DNA from: Macrocystis pyrifera
Taxonomy: Eukaryota; Sar; Phaeophyceae; Laminariales; Laminariaceae
Assembly: GCA_031763025.1 (NCBI GenBank)
Contig: JASSKH010000001.1
Location: 19,817,142 to 19,881,141 of the forward strand
Direction: 5' to 3'
DNA: 64,000 nt
The position numbers and the translations under genes were made by a program. Below, piece by piece: positions 50,666-60,100 of the stretch (position 1 is the stretch's first letter; every line of letters starts with the position of its first letter). Below the pieces are notes generated by a model. The model was not told where the DNA came from and made no database searches. It saw only the letters and a list, made by a program, of their open reading frames with translations.

Positions 50666-51807
50666 GAGTTGCTGTGCGGCCTCGCAAGAGTCGATCGAGG
50701 AGGGAAAGGCAAGGCAGAAATGCGCGAAACATCCTTCAGTCCCAGGCGTTTGTACGCCCGTTGTACGTCGGCAGTATGCTGTTTCGCGGCGGCAGCCGTG
50801 GCGACGGCGGCGGCGGCCGTAGAGGCGCGGGCGGCAGCTGCAGCCGCGAGCTCGGCCGACACACGCGTCTGCGCTCGACGACTAGCCGTTGTCGCCGAGG
50901 CAGCCCCAAGGGCCTCGGCGGTGGCCAACGCCTGCTCGGCCGCGAGGACGTCGGGGTGAGTGCCCGCGGGACCCGGAGCCCGCGCGGCCGCGGCAGTGTC
51001 GGCCTGGCCGGGCGCGGGGCGTTCGGCGGTTGTCCCCGCGTCGAGGCTCTGATGGGTGGCCCAACGCTGGATCACGACCGCCTGCTCCTGCGGCGAGAGG
51101 GAGGTCCACGCTCCAGTTAGTTGGGGGGGCGCCTGGGCACTGTCCGGGTCCTCGGCCGCCGGTCCTGCGTCCCTCTCGGTAGCCAGCCGCTCGTCCTCTG
51201 AGTCAGGGGGCTCGAAGTCCACGGCGTCGTCCAGAGTCGTGGGGCCCGCGGGCTCGCTCCCGAAGAGGGGGAGGAGCCGTAAGTCCTCAGGCCGCTGGGA
51301 GACCTGGCTGGGCTGGGTGATCCCTCCCATGCTTTTGTTGTCCGTGACATGCTGAGGCGAGGGCGGGCGGAAAACACCGGGGCTAAGGGCGACACCGGGG
51401 CAGGGGGGGGGGGCCGAGGCAGGGTAGGACGGGAAATGGCGGTTCTCAGGGTCGTGGCGCGTAGAAACAGCGGCGGCAGGAGCTGCGGTTTGTGCTTCAG
51501 CAACTTGTATAGCTGTGATCAAGGCCTGGCGCGCCATTCGGCGGGCACTAAGAGCACTTGGGGAGCGAGCCTCGACCCTAGGTGGTGTCGTGATAGGGTG
51601 GCGGCTGTCGCGGTTTATATGCGTACTAACAGCAAGTGTAGTTGGTGTTGGCGCGTCCCCGATACTGGCGGGCCTATCAAAAGCCTCGTCCCCTCTAGCA
51701 GCAGGATTAGAACTCGCATCGGAACGAGAATGCTCAACCGGATCGCCGCGGGTAGCTACAGCAGTGGGCACGTCGGTACTGGAGGGCCTATCAAAAACAC
51801 CATCCAC
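50653..51807 (-). pseudogene. Gag N-terminal part, Ala/Pro-rich
   Basis: Frame of 384 codons: repeats at the N-terminus (VFDRPSSTDVPTAVATRGDP, AFDRPASIGDAPTPTTLAVS), an acidic middle (VDFEPPDSEDERLATERDAG), then a long Ala-rich predicted helix (VSAELAAAAAARASTAAAAV) and RAYKRLGLKDVSRISALPFP. It ends at a TAA at 50653, 12 bases past the first Met of the next Gag frame. At 50707-50701 the coding strand has T_TTC_CCT, which fits the XXXYYYZ pattern for minus-one slippage into the next frame. Confidence 0.65.
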
Positions 51808-52115
51808 TCGAGCAGCAGTATTAAAAAACTAGCATCAGGGCGAGAATTCTCAGCAGAAACGTCGCGGGTAGCCACAGTAGCGGGCACTCCGGTACTGGGG
51901 GGCCTACCAAAAACATCGTCCTCACTAACAGCAGTATTAACACTCGCATCAGTAGTGGAATTTCCAGTGGAATCGGCGTGGGTGGTTACAGCAGCGGGCG
52001 AAAAGGACGCAATACTGAAATCCAGTGTGCCATCTTGTGGGCGAGGAGCGGAAAAAAAAATTGCGAGCGGCCGTGGTGCTCCCGCTATCAGCAGCATGAA
52101 AACTCGAACCAGCAC
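51640..52115 (-). repeat. Degenerate tandem repeats at the Gag N-terminus
   Basis: Units of about 130-150 bp share, on the plus strand, GGGGGCCTA(C/T)CAAAAAC-like and GCGTGGGTGGTTACAGCAGCG-like blocks, (A/T)AACAGCAG and CTCGCATC. They encode (V/A)F(D/G)RP(P/S/A)S(T/I)G/D. An upstream unit is in another frame (DDVFGRPPSTGVPATVATRD), showing a frameshift near 51828. The true Gag start lies at or before 52115. Confidence 0.6.
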
Positions 52116-52220
52116 TGTAATTTCCAGGATCTCTGTTTGTAGCTCCTAATAGAGCAGCGCGGGAAGCAGGCTCAACAACGAAATCCAGTATAGCGACCTG
52201 GAGGCATCCCAGTTGCGCTC

Positions 52221-52294
52221 TGAGCCGCTGGATCTACCTGCTTCTGGGCCAGATGAGAGAGTTTTGAGACTCCAGGTAGATCCAGCGGCTCAAC
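52221..52294. other. 20-bp perfect inverted repeat with ~35-nt loop
   Basis: TGAGCCGCTGGATCTACCTG and CAGGTAGATCCAGCGGCTCA face each other. It lies between the first Gag codons and the presumed 5' end of the Ty3 element, where a primer-binding site or packaging hairpin would lie. A T20 run follows at 52307-52327. Confidence 0.7.
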
Positions 52295-52478
52295 AACAAA
52301 ATTTAGTTGATATCTGGTTTTTTTTTTTTTTTTTTTTCTATTTTCGTTTTAGTTTTTTCAGTATTCTTCATATTTAGTATTTCTACGCGCAACACCTGCC
52401 ACAGCCACCAGTTGCCACGCACAAACACAGACCCCTCAACTCACGGCAACCAATACTGGTGTGGCCGGCACGGACGCC

Positions 52479-52817
52479 ATGGATGCCCATCTCACGGGCG
52501 TGGTCGATCAACTAGCAGCGGCACTAGCATCACCCACCCCGCCGTCACCACCTCCATCACCCACCACCTCCACCTCCACACCCACCAGCGACACACCGCA
52601 AGCACAAACACCAGATTAGCCATCAGCTGGGACCGCAACAGTGCTTGGGGCAGGGGTGGGAAGGAACCAGAAGACGTCGTCCGTGTGGCAATACTTCTCG
52701 GAGTTTGAGCCGCCGGTCAGGAAGAAAAACGTCAAGTGCACGGCGGTCACAAAGTTACCTGCCTCGGGACGACCCCAGAATGCTTCGGCTGGGGAGGTTA
52801 TTTTGGTAGAATCATGA
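52479..52817 (+). pseudogene. Possible hAT-type transposase N-terminus with BED-like finger
   Basis: ATG at 52479. MDAHLTGVVDQLAAALASPT is followed by a Pro/Ser/Thr-rich linker, an in-frame TAG at 52616-52618, then GRNQKTSSVWQYFSEFEPPV and RKKNVKCTAV, and a TGA at 52815. The SSVWxYF...K(C) pattern is the start of BED zinc fingers found in hAT and related transposases, but the second Cys and the distal His/Cys are not seen, perhaps because an intron begins here. Broken fragment. Confidence 0.4.
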
Positions 52818-53009
52818 TATGCAGTATTTCTCAGCGCAAAACGTGGCGTGTACTTCGTGGTGTGCGTTCACCGTGCCGATCTAATGTGCGAGTATACTGT
52901 ATCCTGGTGGAAATGTGAAGGAAGTTCAGTTTTGTTTTTCGCCGATTGTTCTGGAATACATAGGTGTTTTAATCAATAACTCCCGTCACGTCGAGTTTTT
53001 CCTATACCG

Positions 53010-53450
53010 TCCCGTCCGGTCACGAAAAACTGCAGGTATCGTTCCGTCCCGCCGAGGAAAAAAATATTTACCGTGCCGTCCCGCCGAGGAAAAAAATATT
53101 TACCGTCCCGTCCCGCCGAGGAAGAAAATATTTACCGTCCCGTCCCGACGAGGAAAAAATATATATCGTCCCGTCCCGCCGAGGAAAAAATATTTACCGT
53201 GCCGTCCCGCCGAAGAAAAAAATATATACCGTTCCGTCCCGCCGAGGGAAAAAATATTTACCGTCCCGTCCCGCCGCGAAAAAAAAATCCGTTGAACTGT
53301 TACCGTCCCGTTCCGTCGAGAAATTATGCACCCGCTGTCCCGTCCCGCCGACTATTTTTCTCGTAATTTTACCGTCCCGTCCCGTCCCGTCTTCATTTTT
53401 TTTTCCCGCCAAACAATAAAAAACTGTCCCGTCCCGTCCCGTCACGATTC
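53010..53450 (+). repeat. CCGTCCCG minisatellite, ~32-bp unit
   Basis: Roughly ten units of ACCGTCCCGTCCCGCCGAGG plus AAAAAATATTT, grading at both ends into bare (CGTCC)n-type sequence. All frames are open because the unit lacks stops; no gene is implied. Confidence 0.85.
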
Positions 53451-53599
53451 TCAGTCACTATGATAAGCCTTGAAAAAAACTCTCCGATGAGAATTGAACC
53501 TAACTACCAGGTATGTAATAAATAAGCTACACACCTAGTACTACTGCTGTATAGTATGTATACATACATACATACTGCATACATGACAACGTACTGCAG

Positions 53600-53722
53600 T
53601 ATCTCTGTGGCGTAGCTTCGTGACCACAGAACGTGTATCTCTAGGATTTAAGCATCGGCACTGACACTGGTTGTGCTGAATGTCGACGGGTAGAAAGAAC
53701 GGTTTAATGTGAAGAAAACAAC
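53600..53722 (+). repeat. Core repeat copy ending in (AAC)n
   Basis: TCTCTGTGGCGTAGCTTCGT, GACCACAGAACGTGTATCTC, GTTGTGCTGAATGTCGACGG, GTAGAAAGAACGGTTTAATG, then AACAACAAC. A (CATA)n patch precedes it. Confidence 0.7.
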
Positions 53723-54101
53723 AACAACTTTTAATACGTACGTAATGACCTACGTAACCTACAGGAGGAGCAGTACTGATGATTGCTGTACGTACCAGGT
53801 ATAGTAGTGTTTACATACACGTAATATATGCCTGGTATTAGTACAGGAGAACAGGACGTCTATCTTACAAAAAACGAGCCTAACCCTGATAATAAGAATA
53901 CCAGGCGGAGATTGACAAGAAAATTTAATAATTATTTTAGGGATTTGTTACTAAGCATATCGAAAATAGTCTTTGACGCACCGAATCCTGTTGAAAAAAT
54001 CCATCGTCGCCAGCTTTCCTGTTTCTTATTGATGTGTATTACTTGTACTTTCAGTGAAACATATCAAAATTACGTGGGTGGATGAGTGGATAGCGGTGTC
54101 A

Positions 54102-54102
<1 letters not shown>

Positions 54103-54132
<30 letters not shown>

Positions 54133-54246
54133 TGTATGTATGTATGTATGTATGTATGTATGTATGTATGTATGTATGTATGTATGTATGTATGTATGTA
54201 TGTATGTATGTATGTATGTATGTATGTATGTATGTATGTATGTATG

Positions 54247-54278
<32 letters not shown>

Positions 54279-54606
54279 TGTATGTATGTATGTATGTATG
54301 TATGTATGTATGTGTGTATGTATGTATGTATGTATGTATGTATGTATGTATGTATGTATGTATGTATGTATGTATGTATGTATGTATGTATGTATGTATG
54401 TATGTATGTATGTATGTATGTATGTATGTATGTATGTATGTATGTATGTATGTATGTATGTATGTATGTATGTATGTATGTATGTGTATGTATGTATGTA
54501 TGTATGTATGTATGTATGTATGTATGTATGTATGTATGTATGTATGTATGTATCTATGTATGTATGTATGTATGTATGTATGTATGTATGTATGTATGTA
54601 TGTATG

Positions 54607-54636
<30 letters not shown>
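54103..54636 (+). repeat. (TATG)n microsatellite, 534 bp
   Basis: About 133 tetranucleotide units with only five or so interruptions (near 54248, 54312, 54485, 54553). The Met-Tyr-Val-Cys reading frames through it are artefacts of the repeat. Confidence 0.95.
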
Positions 54637-54637
<1 letters not shown>

Positions 54638-54640
54638 GTA

Positions 54641-54695
54641 CAAGGCGCTTCGCTCCGCGGGCGGCCTACGCCGCCCGCTACGCTCGCTCAGGAAA
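54641..54695. repeat. GC-rich palindromic cluster
   Basis: GCGGGCGGCCTACGCCGCCC GC forms a 9-bp perfect stem with a CTAC loop, flanked by CGCTTCGCTC and TACGCTCGCTC. A related truncated piece (GCGGGCGG TTTTCCGC TACGCTCGCTCGC) lies at 54834-54862, and CTTCGTACGCCGCCCGG at about 55130. Base composition is far from the AT-rich surroundings. Confidence 0.6.
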
Positions 54696-54699
54696 GAAA

Positions 54700-57600
54700 A
54701 GTATATCAAATTACATTATGCGAAGCGGACAGAGGTCCATGATTGATTGCAAAGTGGTGACTTGACAATGCCAAGCGTCCCTCCCCCATGCTTTAGGAGA
54801 AAACAGCTCGGACACCACATATGCTTCGCGTCGCGGGCGGTTTTCCGCTACGCTCGCTCGCATGTCGTACATAATACGTACATACCCCAGGTAGGGTTTT
54901 TTCTTTGTTCGACATGCTCTGTGTCTGTACTCGTATGTTCGAAAGATGAAGCACAGCACGTCACAGCAACACAGCAGGAACAATGAGAACGAAACCGAAA
55001 ATTTCTGAAAGAAAAAAAGTCCCTGTCCCTTTCGTATAATAAATTACTGCCTGGTCGGAACACCTTACACCGGTCAAAAATAAATAGAAAAAAAAAACAA
55101 ATATATATATACAGCAGAGCTTCTCGCTCAGCTTCGTACGCCGCCCGGCCCTCTCGCGACCATCTCGCCACCGATGCAGTCCGGGTATAGCTTTCCTCCT
55201 TATCTTCCACAGTGAGCCCCGTCGCCCGCCTCGCGTGAAGCCCGGTGCTCACCGTGGACCTCGACGCAAGCTAGACAATGTTGGTGCTCATTCGGGGTAC
55301 CTCCCTCTTGTGACTTTCAGCCCGGTCACAAAAAATAAGCGCCGCTTGAATATTATCTTACAATTCCGAAAGAACCTCAAATACTCGTACGTACTCCATC
55401 AAAAATCACAAATAGAGGCCAGACAGAGCCTATTGATGCATCCCTCGTGTCTCGAGGCACGCGCGACGCCTAGGCACGAAAGCGGCGACCGCGCTCCTTG
55501 CACCTCACCCTCTATCCGCCAGCATCCGCTGACACAACCGCACGGTGCCGGGTTCGCCCGCGCAACCGTGCTCGGAGCACACCCACGCACACGAAACGAA
55601 AAGGAAAAAAAGGAAAGACTGAAAGTACGACGAGAAATTGAGAAAACAAAGACCTGCTGGAAGGGTCCGGCAAGTCACTAAAGGAGGCGATTTCCAAGTG
55701 GGAGCTCTGAGAGGCTAGGGACGTACCAACCGAGCACGCTCAGAGATCGAGATCTAAGTAACTAGTTCTATGTATGTACGTATGTATGTATGTGTAACAA
55801 GGTACAGGGTTTGGGGTGGAGAGGGAATACAGCTACAGAGGAGTCAAGACGGTGCGGGAAATGTTGTGGTACAGCAGTAATTGCTTCCTTCTACCCTGAT
55901 ATTGACAGAGACCCTCCTATTAATAGCTACGACTTTAATAAGCGGCATTGGGCAGCTGCACCGCACAATATTCTGCAAGTTGCAGCAAAAACCCGGCTAT
56001 TTACAGGAACAACAGCGGGCTGTCGTTTGATGTCATCTTACTAATATTTTTTGAGGGGAAGAACTTGGCTCTTCTTGCAGCAGCAGGTTTCGCGCGGTAG
56101 GTGCAGAAGGGGGGTGGCTGAAATTACAGGGGAATTGGGGAAGGGCGGGTAGAAGTGAGTGCTTACAAGAGATATTCATGAGGGTGGTTTCTACGTGGCG
56201 GCACGCCCATGGTCTTACCTTGAGCCCGATAGTACAGACCAATCAGCGATCATTTTTTTTTCTTGACCAATAACAGCAATACGAAAAAACGCCTGTGGAG
56301 GGTGTTCCCATAATACACCCCACAGTACCGGAGGGATGTGACCAATCGAGAGCATAACGGGGAGTATGTGGCGGTGGAACCCATCATCCCGTCCGTTGTC
56401 CACGCTCTGTTTGCACCGCATTTATACCAAAAGTGGTCAACTCGAGAGGACGACCGTCTCAGCTGTAGTGCTGTAGCGCGGTCTGAGGGATGTAGGAGCC
56501 GAATTGCAGGTTTGCAGCAGCACAAAGGTACAGCAGGGCTACACTCCAGTTCCGGCCGGCAATTCCGGCAGACAGGGGGGCCCGGAATATCGAGGGGGCC
56601 GCAGACTCAGTATCTCAGTTATTAGGGGTGGTTTTGATATAAAAAGCGTTCTCTGCGCAGGGGTGTTTACTTGCCAGCTAGGAGGCAGCTCGATACCAAC
56701 CCATGCAGCTCGATACCACCCATGGTGGTGCTCCGTCCCACTTACCCTCGCGGCCTTCGTGGGCCCATTCTGCGCCTGCTCGCGCCACAACCCACAACTC
56801 TACTGCACTGGTCTGACCTGTGGCAATGTTGGCTCCCACATGCTGGTTGTAATACTGCTGGTCCATGCCAGCTTCTGTGCTCGTCTCCGTTTCTCGACAG
56901 GCCAGGTGTTGAGGTTGTAAGGTGGGTCTCAGAGTAGTTGGACTGCTCTTGGCCAGGGAAAAACTTGTGTGTACATCTGCACTCCTTTCCGTCCGAAGTT
57001 TGACTTCCTGGAGGCGTGTTTCCCTGGGCATTTGTCATCATCGTCCCCTTTTTTTTAGGTCGACTGACAGCTCGGCATGGATCCTGTCTTTGCTCCGCAT
57101 GTCAGCCTCCCTGGCAATCCTCTTCACGGCCACCCTCCTCGTTCGGCATCAATCCATTGTCTATCGGGCCTCTCGACGGCTACCTTAGCAATGCCCTGTT
57201 GCACCGAACCGCTGTAACAGTTTTTCTTCTGTATCCTCATGACAGCCTCCGGAAAAGCGCAAATGAAGCCCAACAAAGCCCCCAACGTTGTATCGTCGAC
57301 TGTTGTGTGTACGTGTGTACACGTCGCCCAGCCATTTCCAATATTTCGAGCGTAAGGCACCACCGCTACCTGTAGCGCTGGATTGTATATATATATTATT
57401 GATGTATGGTGCCATGTGATTTGATATATACTTCGTATATGAGGCGGACTGTGTGTGTTGCTATGCTGTGCTGCTGTGCCGTGCTGCTGTGTTGCTTGCT
57501 ATTTCCTATGCTGCTGTTCTTTGAACGTGCCCCCAACCTCAGGTAGGGGGGACAATATATACCGCGGACCCTTTTGAGAATTCCATAATTAATTCCGCGG

Positions 57601-58400
57601 GAAAAAAAAAAAAATCGTCCCGCTGGATACAATTCCGGCGAATTCCGGAATCACCGGAATTGCCATCACTGGATAATATCGATGGTCTGATTGCAGTAGA
57701 TGATGGCCACTCACTATAATCTAGTGTTGGTAATCAACTCTAAAGAGGGCTTGCCTTGATTATTGCTTATTTGGGAAAAATCTTGCTTACAGTAGTTAAG
57801 CATGTTCATTTGCTTAGTTTACTACAGCAGCACCAGTGAGACATTTACATAAGTCATTTCTAGTTAAATGGGAGGCGTTTTCGCACCGGGTTCGGTACAC
57901 GACCACCACACACGGCCCGCCACAAACCAACGCACAGACAGCCGTAGCACAGCACAGTACAGCACACACACAGGAAACAGACCACGTGTACTGGACCACA
58001 CCTACCTTACGATTTACTCTATATATGATGATTATTATGGGTTCTATGTCGTTGATTTAAGAGCGAGAAGTTACTTGCTCCTTATGGGCAAACGACGTAT
58101 CACGCAGCTTGCTAACTTGAGTATCACTCGTCCAGTCGAACTCGCAGCTGACGTATCATAAATATTTTTATGATTGCATCAAGCACCACGCAGCTTGGAA
58201 AATGGAGTGTCGACAATTTAACGGTCGAACCCACAGCTGATGGATTTGCAAAAAAATAGAAAGAAAAATATGGGTTATTGTATCATCCACCACACCCCGT
58301 ATACGTAGTATATATGGTTTCCTTCTTCTGCACATGAAAATAATGCCATCCACCGATACCCCATCTCCTTCCGTCATGTTGGTAATTCAACCCATACACC
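54700..58400. other. No supported gene; minor repeats
   Basis: Several frames are open (for example 56338-56625, with EPIIPSVVHALFAPHLYQKW) but none has splice or domain support. Small features: (ATGT)n at 55770-55794; ATTCCGG words at 56545-56580 and 57630-57662; and an ~95-bp tandem duplication at about 58098-58245 (ACGCAGCTTG...CGAAC(T/C)C(G/A)CAGCTGA twice). Confidence 0.35.
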
Positions 58401-58404
58401 AGTT

Positions 58405-58527
58405 TGGGTTAGGGTTAGGGTTAGGGTTAGGGTTAGGGTTAGGGTTAGGGTTAGGGTTAGGGTTAGGGTTAGGGTTAGGGTTAGGGTTAGGTTAGGGTTA
58501 GGGTTAGGGTTAGGGTTAGGGTTAGGG
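58405..58527 (+). repeat. Interstitial telomeric array (TTAGGG)n
   Basis: About 20 near-perfect TTAGGG units with a single short unit (TTAGG) near 58490. It directly precedes the 58.6-62.4 kb satellite and lies well inside the window, so it is interstitial or subtelomeric. Confidence 0.95.
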
Positions 58528-58639
58528 CTCTAAGCCTATTTGCCAATAGAACTGAAGGTCGAATATTTAAGACTACGGTCTATTTAAATAGGCTTATGGG
58601 CACTTTAAATAGGTGTTCGCCCAAAAATATACGTTTTCG

Positions 58640-60100
58640 AGGGCATTTCACACTAAAATCAAGTCATTTCAGAAATCAATACTAAAACCAAGTACAAAAT
58701 CGTTGACCATACTAAAATCAAGTCATTTGCGGCCCACAATACTAAAATCAAGTTATTTCAACATGACCATACCAAAATCAAGTTATTTCAACATGACCAT
58801 ACTCAAATCAAGTCATTTTAAAATGAACATACTAAAATCAAAACATTTCGGTACGACCATGCGAAAACCAAGTCATTTCAAGGTGACCATACTAAAATCA
58901 AGTCATTTCAAGTTGACCATACTAAAATCAAGTCATTTCAAGTTGACCATACTAAAATCAAGTCATTTAAATATGACCATACTAAAACCAAGTCATTTCA
59001 AGGTAACCATACTAAAAGCAAGTCATTTCAACATGACCATACTAGAATCAAGTCATTTCGACATGACCATACTAAAATCAAGTCATTTCAAAATGACCAT
59101 ACCAAAATCAAATCATTTCAACATGACAATACTAAGTTCAAGTAATTTCAACATGACCATACTAAAATCAAGTCATATCAAAATGACCATACTAAGATCA
59201 AGTCTTTTCAACATGACCATGCTAAAATCAAGTCATTTCGACATGACCGTACTAAAATCAAGTCATTTCAAAATGACCATACTAAAATCAAGTCATTTCA
59301 ACATGACTTTACTAAAATCAAGTCATTTCAAAATGACCATACTAAAATCAAAGTCATTTCAACAATACCCTACTAAAATCAAGTCCTTTCGAAATGACCA
59401 TACTTAAATCAAGTTATTTCGAAATGACGATGCTGAAATCAAGTCATTTCGAAATGACCATACTAAAATCAAGTCATTTCGAAATGACCATACTAAAATC
59501 AAGTCATTTCGAAATGACCATACTAAAATCAAGTTATTTCAAAATGACCATACTAAAATCCAGTCATTTCAAAATGACCATACCAAAATCAAGTCATTTC
59601 AAAATGAACATACTCAAATCAAGTCATTTTAAAATGAACATACTAAAATTAAAACATTTCGGTACGACCATGCGAAAACCAAGTCATTTCAAGGTGACCA
59701 TACTAAAATCAAGTCATTTCAAGTTGACCATACTAAAATCAAGTCATTTATATATGACCATACTAAAACCAAGTCATTTCAAAATGACACTCCTAAAATC
59801 AAGTCATTTCAAAATGACCATACTAAAATCAAGTTATTTCAAGTTGACCATACTAAAATCAAGGTTTTTCAAAATGACTACGCTAAAATCAAGTCATTTC
59901 AAAATGACCATACTAAAATCAAGTCATTTCAAAATGATCACACTAAAATCAAGTCATTTCAACTTGATGATGCTAGAATCAAATCATCTCGGTACCTCCA
60001 TGCGAAAACCAAGTCATTTCATGGTGACCATACTGAAAGCAAGTCATTTCAATATGACCATACTAAAATCAAGTCATTTTTTCGACCATGATAAAATCGA
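58640..60100 (+). repeat. 30-bp satellite, about 48 units
   Basis: Consensus ACCATACTAAAATCAAGTCA plus TTTCAAAATG. Because 30 is a multiple of three, two long frames (58613-59407 and 59394-60104) remain open and read as ten-residue repeats like MTILKSSHFK, phase-shifted by a one-base insertion near 59351. There is no stop-free frame on the other strand and no start context or splice signal, so translation is doubtful. Confidence 0.9.

Larger units (their letters stand above)
41695..52115 (-). mobile_element. Decayed Ty3/chromovirus-like LTR retrotransposon with NADAR domain
   Basis: The coding order on the minus strand is Gag - spacer - NADAR - protease - RT - RNase H - linker - integrase - chromodomain, the Ty3 order with an inserted domain. 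At least six frameshifts and four in-frame stops break gag-pol, while the integrase ORF is intact. It is markedly more GC-rich than its flanks (41.7-51.5 kb versus AT-rich surroundings). Flanking LTRs were not confirmed. The parts are listed separately. Confidence 0.85.

Noticed and set aside
53073-53366. Frames reading PSRRGKKY-type repeats
   Set aside because: Translation of the CCGTCCCG minisatellite; open in several frames.
54054-54765. Three long overlapping frames of Met-Tyr-Val-Cys repeats
   Set aside because: They are the translation of the (TATG)n microsatellite in three phases; no start context, domain or splice signal.
58405-58527. A true chromosome end
   Set aside because: More than 5 kb of further sequence follows, and no terminal orientation or break is seen.
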